Positions 38,460 to 46,448 of a stretch of 64,000 nucleotides of DNA are shown here, piece by piece; position 1 is the stretch's first letter; each line of letters begins with the position of its first letter. The translations under genes were made by a program, and so were the position numbers. The DNA comes from Flavobacterium sp. 140616W15. GTDB lineage: Bacteria; Bacteroidota; Bacteroidia; Flavobacteriales; Flavobacteriaceae. The DNA lies in NCBI RefSeq assembly GCF_003668995.1, contig NZ_CP033068.1, positions 3,844,001 through 3,908,000 on the forward strand, written 5' to 3'. The notes beneath the pieces are model-generated. The model ran no database searches. It was not told the origin of the DNA and saw only the letters and a program-made list of their open reading frames with translations.

Positions 38460-39530
38460 TCAAATTTTAGCTCTTTCATATTGTTTTGGCCATTGAATAT
38501 CGGCGTTTAACTCCGATGCAAAATGCAATGCCAAGTTCGGATCACGAAGTGATTCCCTGGCAAACAAAATTAAGTCGGCCTCACCATTAGCCAAAATTTC
38601 TTCTGCCTGATTAGCTTTAGTAATTAAACCGACAGCTCCCGTTAAAACTCCTGTTTCTTTTTTTATCCTTTCGGCAAAAGGCACTTGGTAACTTGGTCCT
38701 ATTACAATTTTTTGGTGCGAAACTAATCCTCCCGACGAAACATCTACAACATCTACCCCTTTGGATTTTAAAATTACCGAAAGCTTCACTGATTCCTCAA
38801 TACTCCACCCTTCAGCTGCCCAATCAGTTGCCGAAATACGAACAAATAAAGGCAAATCAACAGGCCATTCTATTTGCACTGCATCAACGATTTCCAAAGT
38901 AAGCCGGATTCTATTTTCGAAACTACCTCCATATTCATCCGTTCTAAGATTAGTTAATGGCGACATAAATTGATGTAGTAAGTACCCATGTGCTCCGTGA
39001 ATTTCCAAAACCTGATATCCAGCCGCAACTGCTCTTTTTGTCGTTGCTTTAAAATCGAAGATTACTTTTTGGATTCCAATTTTATCTAGAGCTTCTGGAA
39101 GAAATGGTTCGTCTTCATGATATGGAATCGCACTTGGAGCAACGGTTTGCCATCCGCCTTGAGCGATATCCAGCTTTTTATTGCCTTCCCAAGGCACCGA
39201 AACGCTCGCTTTACGTCCGGCATGTGCTATTTGAATTCCAGGAATTGCATTTTGAGAAACAATAAATTGATTAATAACTTTCAATTTTTCTATCTGTTCA
39301 TCATTCCACAATCCTAAATCCTGAGGCGAAATCCTTGCTTCGGGTGAAACTGCAGTTGCTTCCTGAATTATCAATCCCGAACCTCCACTGGCGCGAGCAC
39401 CCAAATGTACCAGATGCCAATCGTTGGCAAAACCATCAACAGCAGAGTACTGACACATTGGTGAGATAACGATTCTGTTCTTTAAAGTAATTTTTTTTAT
39501 AGAAAGTGGAGAAAACAATACTGATGCCAT
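38460..39530 (-). CDS. NADH:flavin oxidoreductase (old yellow enzyme, YqjM/NamA class)
   Basis: A 356-residue FMN-dependent ene-reductase. NRIVISPMCQYSA near residue 20 carries the Cys typical of the thermophilic-like YqjM class. QIAHAGRKAS and EIHGAHGYLLHQFMSPLTN hold the active-site and FMN-binding residues, and RTDEYGGSFENRIR is the subclass signature. It reduces activated C=C bonds with NAD(P)H; the physiological substrate is unknown. The stop codon abuts the 165-bp repeat array. Confidence 0.95.
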   Translation of the reverse strand: MASVLFSPLSIKKITLKNRIVISPMCQYSAVDGFANDWHLVHLGARASGGSGLIIQEATAVSPEARISPQDLGLWNDEQIEKLKVINQFIVSQNAIPGIQIAHAGRKASVSVPWEGNKKLDIAQGGWQTVAPSAIPYHEDEPFLPEALDKIGIQKVIFDFKATTKRAVAAGYQVLEIHGAHGYLLHQFMSPLTNLRTDEYGGSFENRIRLTLEIVDAVQIEWPVDLPLFVRISATDWAAEGWSIEESVKLSVILKSKGVDVVDVSSGGLVSHQKIVIGPSYQVPFAERIKKETGVLTGAVGLITKANQAEEILANGEADLILFARESLRDPNLALHFASELNADIQWPKQYERAKI

Positions 39531-39692
39531 ACAATGTAACTTTTAATGGTTTTACACTACTAATACTTTACATAGTGTTCAAAAAGTAAAGTTACTGCAT
39601 CTTAGCAAAACAAGAAATTTAAATGTTTATTAATTAACAAACATTTAAAACCTTATAACTTATATTGCACTACGAATTAAAATAGAAAACGT

Positions 39693-39700
39693 TACTTTTG
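39693..39700 (+). promoter_or_regulatory. -7 element TACTTTTG upstream of rseP
   Basis: An exact TAnnTTTG match 28 bp upstream of the ATG at 39729, with a TTG 25 bp further upstream. Confidence 0.55.
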
Positions 39701-39728
39701 TGCGTTATTTAAGAACAAAAATTAAACA

Positions 39729-41072
39729 ATGGATATAGTTATCAAGCTTTCTCAATTTTTATTGAGTTTATCATTACTTATTATTCTTCACGAATTAGGG
39801 CATTTTATCCCTGCAAAACTATTTAAAACAAGAGTCGAAAAATTCTATTTATTTTTTGATGTAAAATTTTCTCTTCTAAAAAAGAAAATCGGCGACACTG
39901 AATACGGAATCGGATGGTTACCTCTAGGTGGTTATGTAAAAATCTCTGGAATGATCGACGAAAGTATGGACAAGGAACAAATGGCTTTACCTCCGCAACC
40001 TTGGGAGTTCCGCTCTAAACCAGCTTGGCAACGTTTAATTATTATGTTGGGTGGAGTTACTGTAAACTTTATTCTTGCTTTTATTATTTATATAGGAATG
40101 GCTTTTGCTTATGGCGAAACTTATGTCGCCAATGCCGACATAAAAGATGGTCTCTCGATTGAAAATCCTGTTATGGTTAAAGCTGGTTTTAAAACTGGCG
40201 ATAAAATTCTTGCTATAGACGGTAAAAAAGTAGCCAATTTTGACAGTCAGCTAAACATGGATTTAGTGATGTCTAAGCAAGTTCTTATTGATAGAAATGG
40301 CGTTGAGCAAACTATCAACATGCCAAATGATCTTGTTGACCAATTATCAAAGCATGAAAAAAGTCCGCTTGTTTCTATCAGAATGCCATTTGTAATTGGA
40401 AATATTGCTGCAGAGTCTCCAAACAAAGAATTACAACCAAAAGATTTGGTTATTTCTCTTAACGGTCAAAAAGTAAAATATTATGACGAAGTAAAAGCAA
40501 TACTAGAAACTAATAAAGGAAAAACAATTCCTGCCGTAGTTTTAAGAGACCAAAAAGAGACTCCTGTTACTGCTATTGTTACAAAAGAAGGAAAACTTGG
40601 TGTAAATGTTGGTACTCTAGGAATGGATTCGTTGGAGAAATTAGGTTACTATAAAGTGAGCACTAAAAAATTCGGTTTCCTTGAATCGATTCCTGTTGGG
40701 ATTGAAAAAGGAAAAGATCAATTAGTTGGTTATGGTAAACAATTAAAAATGATTTTTAATCCAGAAACTAAAGCATACAAACAAGTAGGTGGTTTTGCGG
40801 CTATTTACAACATTTTCCCTAGTACTTGGAGCTGGGAAGTATTCTGGTCTATCACTGCACTTTTGTCAATTATGCTTGGAGTTATGAATTTATTGCCTAT
40901 TCCGGCACTAGATGGTGGTCATGTGATGTTTTTATTATACGAAATTGTTAGTGGAAAAAAACCAAGCGATAAATTCCTTGAAAATGCGCAAATGGTTGGC
41001 TTTGTCTTACTTATCTCATTGCTTTTGTTTGCTAACGGTAACGACATTTACAAAGCAATTGTTGGGAAGTAA
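39729..41072 (+). CDS. rseP: RIP metalloprotease RseP (site-2 protease family)
   Basis: A 447-residue inner-membrane zinc protease that cleaves membrane-embedded substrates such as anti-sigma factors. The zinc motif HELGH is at residues 21-25 in the first helix, and the second metal motif is NLLPIPALDGGH near residue 390. Two PDZ-like regions lie in the periplasmic section (ESPNKELQPKDLVISLNGQK). There are four predicted membrane segments. Length is normal for the Bacteroidota form. It has its own promoter match and is followed by the tRNA-Asn genes. Confidence 0.95.
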   Translation: MDIVIKLSQFLLSLSLLIILHELGHFIPAKLFKTRVEKFYLFFDVKFSLLKKKIGDTEYGIGWLPLGGYVKISGMIDESMDKEQMALPPQPWEFRSKPAWQRLIIMLGGVTVNFILAFIIYIGMAFAYGETYVANADIKDGLSIENPVMVKAGFKTGDKILAIDGKKVANFDSQLNMDLVMSKQVLIDRNGVEQTINMPNDLVDQLSKHEKSPLVSIRMPFVIGNIAAESPNKELQPKDLVISLNGQKVKYYDEVKAILETNKGKTIPAVVLRDQKETPVTAIVTKEGKLGVNVGTLGMDSLEKLGYYKVSTKKFGFLESIPVGIEKGKDQLVGYGKQLKMIFNPETKAYKQVGGFAAIYNIFPSTWSWEVFWSITALLSIMLGVMNLLPIPALDGGHVMFLLYEIVSGKKPSDKFLENAQMVGFVLLISLLLFANGNDIYKAIVGK

Positions 41073-41123
41073 AAAAAATAAATAAAAAGTGCGAAAAAAT
41101 TTTTTAGAAAGGAAAAAACCTTC

Positions 41124-41131
41124 TATATTTG
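41124..41131 (+). promoter_or_regulatory. -7 element TATATTTG upstream of the tRNA-Asn genes
   Basis: An exact TAnnTTTG match 25 bp before the first tRNA. Confidence 0.6.
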
Positions 41132-41155
41132 CACTCGCTAAAAAGAACAACAACT

Positions 41156-41229
41156 TCCTCCTTAGCTCAGTTGGTTAGAGCATCTGACTGTTAATCAGAG
41201 GGTCCTTGGTTCGAGCCCAAGAGGGGGAG
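41156..41229 (+). tRNA. tRNA-Asn (GTT), copy 1
   Basis: A complete 74-nt cloverleaf. The acceptor TCCTCCT pairs with AGGGGGA (one G-U pair); the D arm is GCTCAGTTGGTTAGAGC; the anticodon loop CTGTTAA reads Asn; the T arm CTTGG/CCAAG has loop TTCGAGC; the discriminator is G. CCA is not encoded. Confidence 0.97.
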
Positions 41230-41268
41230 CAACTTTTTTTTAGCAAACATATTTACCTTTAAGGTGAT

Positions 41269-41342
41269 TCCTTCTTAGCTCAGTTGGTTAGAGCATCTGA
41301 CTGTTAATCAGAGGGTCCTTGGTTCGAGCCCAAGAGAGGGAG
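41269..41342 (+). tRNA. tRNA-Asn (GTT), copy 2
   Basis: A complete 74-nt cloverleaf identical to copy 1 from the D arm through the T arm. It differs only in the acceptor stem (TCCTTCT paired with AGAGGGA), where compensating changes retain pairing. It lies 39 bp after copy 1. Confidence 0.97.
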
Positions 41343-41346
41343 CTTC

Positions 41347-41384
41347 AAAATACCACTTACAAATTGTAAGTGGTATTTTTTTTT
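41347..41384 (+). terminator. Terminator after the tRNA-Asn genes
   Basis: The stem AATACCACTTACAA/TTGTAAGTGGTATT is followed by a long T tract, directly after the second tRNA. Confidence 0.9.
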
Positions 41385-41411
41385 GTACCTTATTCAGCCA
41401 ATCTATTCTTT

Positions 41412-41861
41412 ATGCACTTTGTTTACATTATTTACTCTCCAAGCAAAGAAACCTACTATATTGGAGAAACTTCAGATATTCAAATTAGAATACAATGGCA
41501 CAACTCTGGTCAGTTTAAAAATTCACATACCAAAATTGCAAATGATTGGATATTATTTTATTCTATTCTATGCATTAACATTGAACAAGCTAGAAAAATT
41601 GAAAAACACATAAAAAGCATGAAAAGCAAAACATACCTCCTTAATTTAAAAAATATCCTGAAATTACAGAAAAGCTATTATCGAAATACTCTTAATCAGA
41701 GGGACCTTGTTCCGATAGCTATCGGAACGAGCCCAAGAGAGGGAGCAAAAAAGACTATCAGAAATGATGGTCTTTTTTTTTGTTTACATCACACCTATTC
41801 TTTAAACGCAAAGGAAAGCGCAAGGATTTACGCAAAGTTCGCAAAGCTTGATCATCGATAA
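41412..41861 (+). CDS. GIY-YIG nuclease family protein, C-terminus running through a tRNA remnant
   Basis: The start MHFVYIIYSPSKETYYIGET at 41412 is preferred over an upstream in-frame ATG at 41370 inside the terminator. This gives 149 residues. Residues 4-20 hold the VYI and YIG pair of the GIY-YIG fold, with the conserved HNSG and the KIEKHIKSMKSK helix. Standalone domains of this type are about 80-100 residues and may cut DNA. From about residue 94 the frame crosses a copy of the tRNA-Asn 3' half and then a hairpin repeat, so the last 55 residues (QRDLVPIAIGTSPREGA onward) are probably non-native read-through. The gene is placed directly between an intact tRNA and this tRNA fragment, a pattern suggesting a mobile or duplicated element. 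Confidence 0.8.
   Translation: MHFVYIIYSPSKETYYIGETSDIQIRIQWHNSGQFKNSHTKIANDWILFYSILCINIEQARKIEKHIKSMKSKTYLLNLKNILKLQKSYYRNTLNQRDLVPIAIGTSPREGAKKTIRNDGLFFCLHHTYSLNAKESARIYAKFAKLDHR
41692..41747 (+). pseudogene. tRNA-Asn 3'-half remnant with palindromic insertion
   Basis: TTAATCAGAGGG, then CCTTG, and after a 16-bp insert GAGCCCAAGAGAGGGAGC match the 3' half of tRNA-Asn copy 2, including its specific acceptor AGAGGGA. The insert completes the perfect palindrome GTTCCGATAGCTATCGGAAC at 41709-41728 within the T loop. The 5' half and anticodon are missing, so no tRNA can form. Confidence 0.85.
41748..41781 (+). terminator. Hairpin with T tract after the tRNA remnant
   Basis: AAAAAAGACTATCA pairs in part with TGATGGTCTTTTTT. 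It repeats the arrangement tRNA-terminator seen after the intact tRNA, although the stem sequence differs. Confidence 0.6.
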
Positions 41862-41915
41862 GCTTTGCGAACTTTGCTTTTTTTTAACTTTGCGGGCTTT
41901 GCGGTTAAAAAGGAT
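41806..41915. repeat. GCAAAGTTCGCAAAG hairpin repeat (copy 2)
   Basis: ACGCAAAGTTCGCAAAGCTT pairs with AAGCTTTGCGAACTTTGC around a GATCATCGAT loop, followed by ACTTTGCGGGCTTTGCGGT. The same layout, including the last block, occurs at 49168-49247. Confidence 0.75.
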
Positions 41916-41934
41916 CAGGAGCAAAAGTTGGGGA

Positions 41935-42060
41935 TTAGGCAAAAAGATTAGACAATCTGAATAAAAAGAAATCTACATTTCTCACTCCCCTAAATTGAGA
42001 TCTAAATGCTTTTATTTTGGCATTAAAAGATTCTGCTGAAGCATTTGTGGGATCAAGTAC
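41935..42060 (-). pseudogene. Transposase C-terminal remnant 1 (ISL3/ISAON1-like)
   Basis: The reverse strand encodes NASAESFNAKIKAFRSQF, RGVRNVDFFLFRLSNLFA and a stop. This is the C-terminal end of ISAON1-type (ISL3 family) transposases as I recognise them. No upstream catalytic region exists. Confidence 0.65.
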
Positions 42061-42072
42061 AAAAGTTAGGGA

Positions 42073-42195
42073 TCAAGCAAAAATATTAGATAATCTGAAT
42101 AAGAAGAAATCCACTTTTCGTACTCCTCTAAATTGACTTCTAAAGACCTTTACTTTAGCGTTAAAAGATTCAACTGAAGCATTAGTACTTAATAT
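42073..42195 (-). pseudogene. Transposase C-terminal remnant 2
   Basis: The reverse strand encodes STNASVESFNAKVKVF, RSQFRGVRKVDFFLFRLSN and IFA, then a stop. It is homologous end-to-end with remnant 1, and sequence downstream of the stop is also shared. Confidence 0.65.
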
Positions 42196-42262
42196 TATCA
42201 AAATAGCTTAAGATTGACTGATAATTAACGAATCAACACGAAAACCTGTGGAGCTGTAGAAA

Positions 42263-42372
42263 TTAAGCAACTATATTAGTTAGCCAAAAGGAAAACTCAA
42301 TATTTCTTACTCGTATAAGTCTAAATACTTTTATTTTAGTATTGAACGATTCCGCTGAAGTATTAGAATCTA
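42263..42372 (-). pseudogene. Transposase C-terminal remnant 3, most degenerate
   Basis: The reverse strand encodes NTSAESFNTKIKVFR, VRNIEFSFWLTNIVA and a stop at the corresponding place. Several residues are missing or changed relative to remnants 1 and 2. Confidence 0.55.
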
Positions 42373-42977
42373 TGATTGATTTACTTTTTCATGCCTTTTT
42401 ATTAGCTTAACAAAACCAATGATTATATCTTTTGTGTTTTCGAAGATATTTCGATTCTTGGGGTAGATTATATCCTTTTTAAATATCAGGAGAGGATTAA
42501 AATATTAGTTAGCCTCAAAATCCTCTGCAACATTAAGCAATCGCTAAATTCACACACACCACAGCGGTTTTATTGTTTTTTTTTTATGAAAAATAGTACA
42601 AAATAATTTGTTTATTTCATTTGTAGTTATATATTCGTATAAAATTGATTACAAATCTTCACTGACTTCATAATAAGAAGCAAATAAAAAACACTTTATT
42701 TTAGTACAAAAGAAGAATTCTAACTCATTTTAAAAATATCTCTTTTTCTGTTCATACTAGTCAAACAAAATAGAGAGAGTTCTAAAAAAAAAAATAGACT
42801 TCAATTATTTTCATTATAGCATTTAAAGCAATTTTAAAATTTGAAGCCTCGAAGGAGAATCTAAATTTGATTTCGAATAAAAAGTAAGCTTCCATAGTAA
42901 AGAGTAAGAATCTTTAATATAGGATAGATTATAGAAATTCAGGTTTTTTCTGATGTCAAATAAAACACAGACCGATA

Positions 42978-44063
42978 ATGATAAAAAAAACAATGCTTTT
43001 ATTGCTTTTAGCAATAACAATAAATTCATGTATGGAAAAAAAGTATGAGTGGTCAGCAAGTATTTCTGCACCAAGAGAGTATCCTGTAGAAGTGTACACA
43101 GGAGCAGCAGGAGGTTATTTTTTTAGCCAAATGGGAGGATTTAGTAACACTGGTTGGGGAGGCGGAGTAGGCGACAACAGCATAAAGGCTACTTTACCCG
43201 AGAATCTCGATATGACATGGTTGTCGTATATCGATAATAAATTTTATACTGGCGAGTGGAAACTCCCTACAGAAAAAATACAACAGCTATTTGATGAGGG
43301 TTTTCATTCCAGACCAGACTCTGATTCGGAAAGAGATAACTACAGTATCATAAAAATAGGCCTTGCCCCAAAAGGAATGGTGGTAGTTTGGGTTATGGGA
43401 GCAGGACACCAAGTTGAAGTAGCTCGATTTCAGGCTCATGAAACCATTATAGACCCAAAACTCATTAGTGAAGACGAAAGGTATATGTTTAGAAATGGTT
43501 ATAGTCAACATAGACTGGAAAACAATTTTGTAATATCTAAAGACATTCGAGAACAGATCGAGCAATACGGTTACCCACTACCAGAGGTTTATGAGGAGTA
43601 TCGTGAAAAATTCAACTGGAAACCAAAAGTGATCTTACCCGAAGGCAGTAAAATAACTTCAATGTATATTAAAATGTGTAACGGAGAAATGGAAGACCCT
43701 TATGATTTGCCCATAGATCAAAAAAACAGAGCAATTCCTTTTTCTTTTCAAATTTTCTGGTCTGTAGGCAGTGGTAAACAAGAACGAGAGTTTGTTTCTA
43801 GAATAGCTTTTACAAACGATAAAGAATATTGGGCTAAATACCTTGAAGGTGGAGAAAATGAAATTCCAGTAGATTTTGATAAAAATAAAATTAGAAAACT
43901 ATTTAAAGAAGATCTTGATAAAAATAAGATCATAGAAATGGTTATAAAAATTAATCCTAATGTTGAAATAAAATCAGAGCGAGTTACTGATTTATATTTA
44001 GAACAAGATGGAAAACGATATGAGATAAAAGAAAAGGTAACAAGAACAGGTAAATACGAATAG
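42978..44063 (+). CDS. DUF2931 family lipoprotein, tandem copy 1 (putative immunity protein)
   Basis: A 361-residue lipoprotein. The signal MIKKTMLLLLLAITINSC ends in a lipobox with Cys18. The family core includes YEWSASISAPREYPVEVYTG and GGYFFSQMGGF. This copy is the most different of the four in two short regions, residues about 57-72 (SNTGWGGGVGDNS) and 108-122 (HSRPDSDSERDNYS). The C-terminus is the KSERVTDLYLEQDGKRY type shared with copy 2. The gene is preceded by a 34-bp leader (TTTTTTCTGATGTCAAATAA...) that recurs before each copy, and is followed 2 bp later by a truncated copy of the Tle1-like gene start. DUF2931 has no proven function. Position directly before a lipase effector makes immunity the best inference. 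Confidence 0.85.
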   Translation: MIKKTMLLLLLAITINSCMEKKYEWSASISAPREYPVEVYTGAAGGYFFSQMGGFSNTGWGGGVGDNSIKATLPENLDMTWLSYIDNKFYTGEWKLPTEKIQQLFDEGFHSRPDSDSERDNYSIIKIGLAPKGMVVVWVMGAGHQVEVARFQAHETIIDPKLISEDERYMFRNGYSQHRLENNFVISKDIREQIEQYGYPLPEVYEEYREKFNWKPKVILPEGSKITSMYIKMCNGEMEDPYDLPIDQKNRAIPFSFQIFWSVGSGKQEREFVSRIAFTNDKEYWAKYLEGGENEIPVDFDKNKIRKLFKEDLDKNKIIEMVIKINPNVEIKSERVTDLYLEQDGKRYEIKEKVTRTGKYE

Positions 44064-44065
44064 TT

Positions 44066-44155
44066 ATGAGCGTTATATTTGGAAATTATACTCCTCCTAA
44101 AAAAAAAGACAAAGTTAGGAAACTAACCATCGGCATTTTTTCTGATGTCAAATAA
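44066..44155 (+). pseudogene. Truncated 5' end of the Tle1-like gene (after copy 1)
   Basis: An ATG 2 bp after the lipoprotein stop opens 29 codons: MSVIFGNYTPPKKKDKVRK then LTIGIFSDVK and a stop. It matches the start of the full gene at 47640 up to the GIFFDG region, then crosses into the leader of the next copy. Its poly-A run has nine A, so it is in frame with the effector sequence. Confidence 0.85.
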
Positions 44156-44169
44156 AACACAGACCGATA

Positions 44170-45255
44170 ATGATAAAAAAAACAATGCTTTTATTGCTTT
44201 TAGCAATAACAATAAATTCATGTATGGAAAAAAAGTATGAGTGGTCAGCAAATATTGCTGCACCAAGAGAATATCCTGTAGAAGTGTACACAGGAGCAGT
44301 TGGAGGTTATTTTTTTAGCCAAATGGGAGGATTTCGTAACTCTGGTTGGGGTGGCTCAGGTAGTATAAATTTTATTAAAGCGCCCTTACCTGATAAGCTT
44401 GATATGACATGGTTGTCGTATGTTGATGATAAATTTTATACAGGCGAATGGAAACTCCCTACAGAAAAAATACAACAGCTATTTGATGAGGGTTTTTATG
44501 CTAAAAGAGGAGAAGAAGGAGTAACAGAGCCTTATGAATATATAAAAATTGGCTTAGCTCCAAAAGGAATGGTAGTAGTTTGGGTTGCCGGAATTACAAA
44601 ACAAGTTGAAGTAGCTCGATTTCAGGCTCATGAAACCATTATAGACCCGAAACTTATTAGCAAGGATGAGAAGTATATGTTTAGAAATGGTTATAGTCAA
44701 CATAGATTGGAAAACAATTTTGTAATATCTAAAGACATTCGAGAACAAATCAAGCAATACGGTTACCCACCACCAGAGGCTTATGAGGAGTATCGTGAAA
44801 AATACAACTGGAAACCAAAAGTGATCTTACCCGAAGGTAGCAAAATAACCTCAATGTATATTAAAATGTGTAACGGAGAAATGGAAGATCCGTATGATAG
44901 ACCAATAGACCAAAAAAACAGGGCAATTCCTTTTTCTTTTCAAATTTTCTGGTCAATAGGAAGCGGAAAGCAAGAACAGCGATTTGTATCAAGAATAGCT
45001 TTTACACACGATAAAGAATATTGGGCAAAATATCTTGAAGGTGGAAAGAATGAAATTCCAGTAGATTTTGATAAAAATCAAATTAGAAAATTGTTTAAAG
45101 AAGATCTTGATAAGAATAAGGCTGTCGAGTTGGTTATAAAAATTGATCCGAATGTTGAGATAAAATCAGAGCGAGTTACTGATTTATATTTAGAACAAGA
45201 TGGAAAACGATATGAGATAAAAGAAAAGGTAACAAGAACAGGTAAATACGAATAA
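44170..45255 (+). CDS. DUF2931 family lipoprotein, tandem copy 2 (putative immunity protein)
   Basis: A 361-residue lipoprotein with the same signal peptide as copy 1 (lipobox Cys18). Up to residue about 105 it is nearly identical to copy 3 (FRNSGWGGSGSINFIKAPL), while its C-terminal 30 residues are identical to copy 1 (KSERVTDLYLEQDGKRY). It is therefore a mosaic. The middle variable patch reads AKRGEEGVTEPYEY. The leader and the 106-bp spacing to copy 1 are conserved. It probably sits in the periplasm or on a membrane, where it could neutralise a phospholipase; this role is inferred. Confidence 0.85.
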   Translation: MIKKTMLLLLLAITINSCMEKKYEWSANIAAPREYPVEVYTGAVGGYFFSQMGGFRNSGWGGSGSINFIKAPLPDKLDMTWLSYVDDKFYTGEWKLPTEKIQQLFDEGFYAKRGEEGVTEPYEYIKIGLAPKGMVVVWVAGITKQVEVARFQAHETIIDPKLISKDEKYMFRNGYSQHRLENNFVISKDIREQIKQYGYPPPEAYEEYREKYNWKPKVILPEGSKITSMYIKMCNGEMEDPYDRPIDQKNRAIPFSFQIFWSIGSGKQEQRFVSRIAFTHDKEYWAKYLEGGKNEIPVDFDKNQIRKLFKEDLDKNKAVELVIKIDPNVEIKSERVTDLYLEQDGKRYEIKEKVTRTGKYE

Positions 45256-45257
45256 TT

Positions 45258-45317
45258 ATGAGCGTTATATTCGGACATTATACGCCACCTAAAAAAAAGA
45301 CAAAGTTAGGAAACTAA
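45258..45317 (+). pseudogene. Truncated 5' end of the Tle1-like gene (after copy 2)
   Basis: The ATG opens MSVIFGHYTPPKKKTKLGN then a stop. The poly-A run has eight A, so the frame ends early. The DNA remains homologous to the effector start until about 45330, where the next leader begins. Confidence 0.8.
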
Positions 45318-45360
45318 CCATCGGCATTTTTTCTGATGTCAAATAAAACACAGACCGATA

Positions 45361-46446
45361 ATGACAAAAAAAACAATGCTTTTATTGCTTTTAGCAATAA
45401 CAATAAATTCATGTATGGAAAAAAAGTATGAGTGGTCAGCAAATATTGCTGCACCAAGAGAATATCCTGTAGAAGTGTACACAGGAGCAGTTGGAGGTTA
45501 TTTTTTTAGCCAAATGGGAGGATTTCGTAACTCTGGTTGGGGCGGCTCAGGTAGTATAAATTTTATTAAAGCGCCCTTACCTGATAAGCTTGATATGACA
45601 TGGTTGTCGTATGTTGATGATAAATTTTATACAGGCGAATGGAAACTCCCTACAGAAAAAATACAACAGCTATTTGATGAGGGTTTTTATGCTAAAAGAG
45701 GACAAGAAGCAGAAACAGAGCCTTATAAATATATAAAAATTGGATTTGCTCCAAAAGGAATGGTAGTAGTTTGGGTTGCCGGAATTACAAAACAAGTTGA
45801 AATAGCTCGTTTTCAAGCTCATGAAACAATTATTAACCCCAAACTTATTAGCAAAGATGAGAAGTATATGTTTAGAAATGGTTATAGTCAACATAGATTG
45901 GAAAACAATTTTGTAATATCTAAAGACATTCGAGAACAAATCAAGCAATACGGTTACCCACCACCAGAGGCTTATGAGGAGTATCGTGAAAAATACAACT
46001 GGAAACCAAAAGTGATCTTACCCGAAGGCAGTAAAATAACTTCTATGTATATTAAAATGTGTAATGGAGAAATGGAAGATCCGTATGATAGACCAATAGA
46101 CCAAAAAAACAGGGCAATCCCTTTTTCTTTTCAAATATTCTGGTCTGTAGGCAGTGGTAAACAAAAACAAGAGTTTGTTTCTAGAATAGCTTTTACACAC
46201 GATAAAGAATATTGGGCAAAATATCTTGAAGGTGGAGAAAATGAAATTCCTGTGGATTTTGATAAAAATCAAATTAGAAAGTTGTTTAAAGAAGATCTTG
46301 ATAAAAATAGGGCTACAGAATTGGTTATAAAAATTGATCCAACAAAAGGAGATGATGATAAATGGGTAACTAATTTTTACATAGAGCAATTTGAGAAAAA
46401 ATATAATTTAAACCAAATCTGTCAAGATTCGGGTAAATACGAATAG
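45361..46446 (+). CDS. DUF2931 family lipoprotein, tandem copy 3 (putative immunity protein)
   Basis: A 361-residue lipoprotein starting MTKKTMLLLLLAITINSC (Thr at position 2, where the others have Ile). The N-terminal third equals copy 2. The C-terminus switches to the second tail type, DPTKGDDDKWVTNFYIEQ to LNQICQDSGKYE, shared with copy 4. The middle patch reads AKRGQEAETEPYKY. Length, leader and spacing are the same as in the other copies. Identity between copies is high enough that short-read assembly could misplace them. Confidence 0.85.
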   Translation: MTKKTMLLLLLAITINSCMEKKYEWSANIAAPREYPVEVYTGAVGGYFFSQMGGFRNSGWGGSGSINFIKAPLPDKLDMTWLSYVDDKFYTGEWKLPTEKIQQLFDEGFYAKRGQEAETEPYKYIKIGFAPKGMVVVWVAGITKQVEIARFQAHETIINPKLISKDEKYMFRNGYSQHRLENNFVISKDIREQIKQYGYPPPEAYEEYREKYNWKPKVILPEGSKITSMYIKMCNGEMEDPYDRPIDQKNRAIPFSFQIFWSVGSGKQKQEFVSRIAFTHDKEYWAKYLEGGENEIPVDFDKNQIRKLFKEDLDKNRATELVIKIDPTKGDDDKWVTNFYIEQFEKKYNLNQICQDSGKYE

Positions 46447-46448
46447 TT

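Larger units (their letters stand above)
41862..42977. other. Gene-poor accessory stretch before the DUF2931 array
   Basis: It holds the end of a hairpin repeat, three decayed transposase 3' ends (41935-42372), and about 600 bp of very AT-rich sequence without a credible gene. The last 34 bp (42944-42977) are the leader that is repeated before every DUF2931 gene. Confidence 0.7.

Noticed and set aside
41383..41613. Overlapping 76-codon ORF in another frame within the GIY-YIG gene
   Set aside because: The GIY-YIG frame has the family motifs; this one has none.
41692..41747. Third tRNA-Asn gene
   Set aside because: It lacks the acceptor 5' strand, D arm and anticodon, and the T loop carries a 16-bp insertion.
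42380..42940. Possible small genes in the AT-rich stretch before the DUF2931 array
   Set aside because: Only short low-complexity frames; the reverse ORF 42823-43074 overlaps the first lipoprotein start.
46018..46389. Reverse-strand ORFs opposite the DUF2931 copies (for example 46018-46389 and 47293-47580)
   Set aside because: They mirror the tandem copies, have low-complexity Phe/Ile/Lys composition and no recognisable motif.
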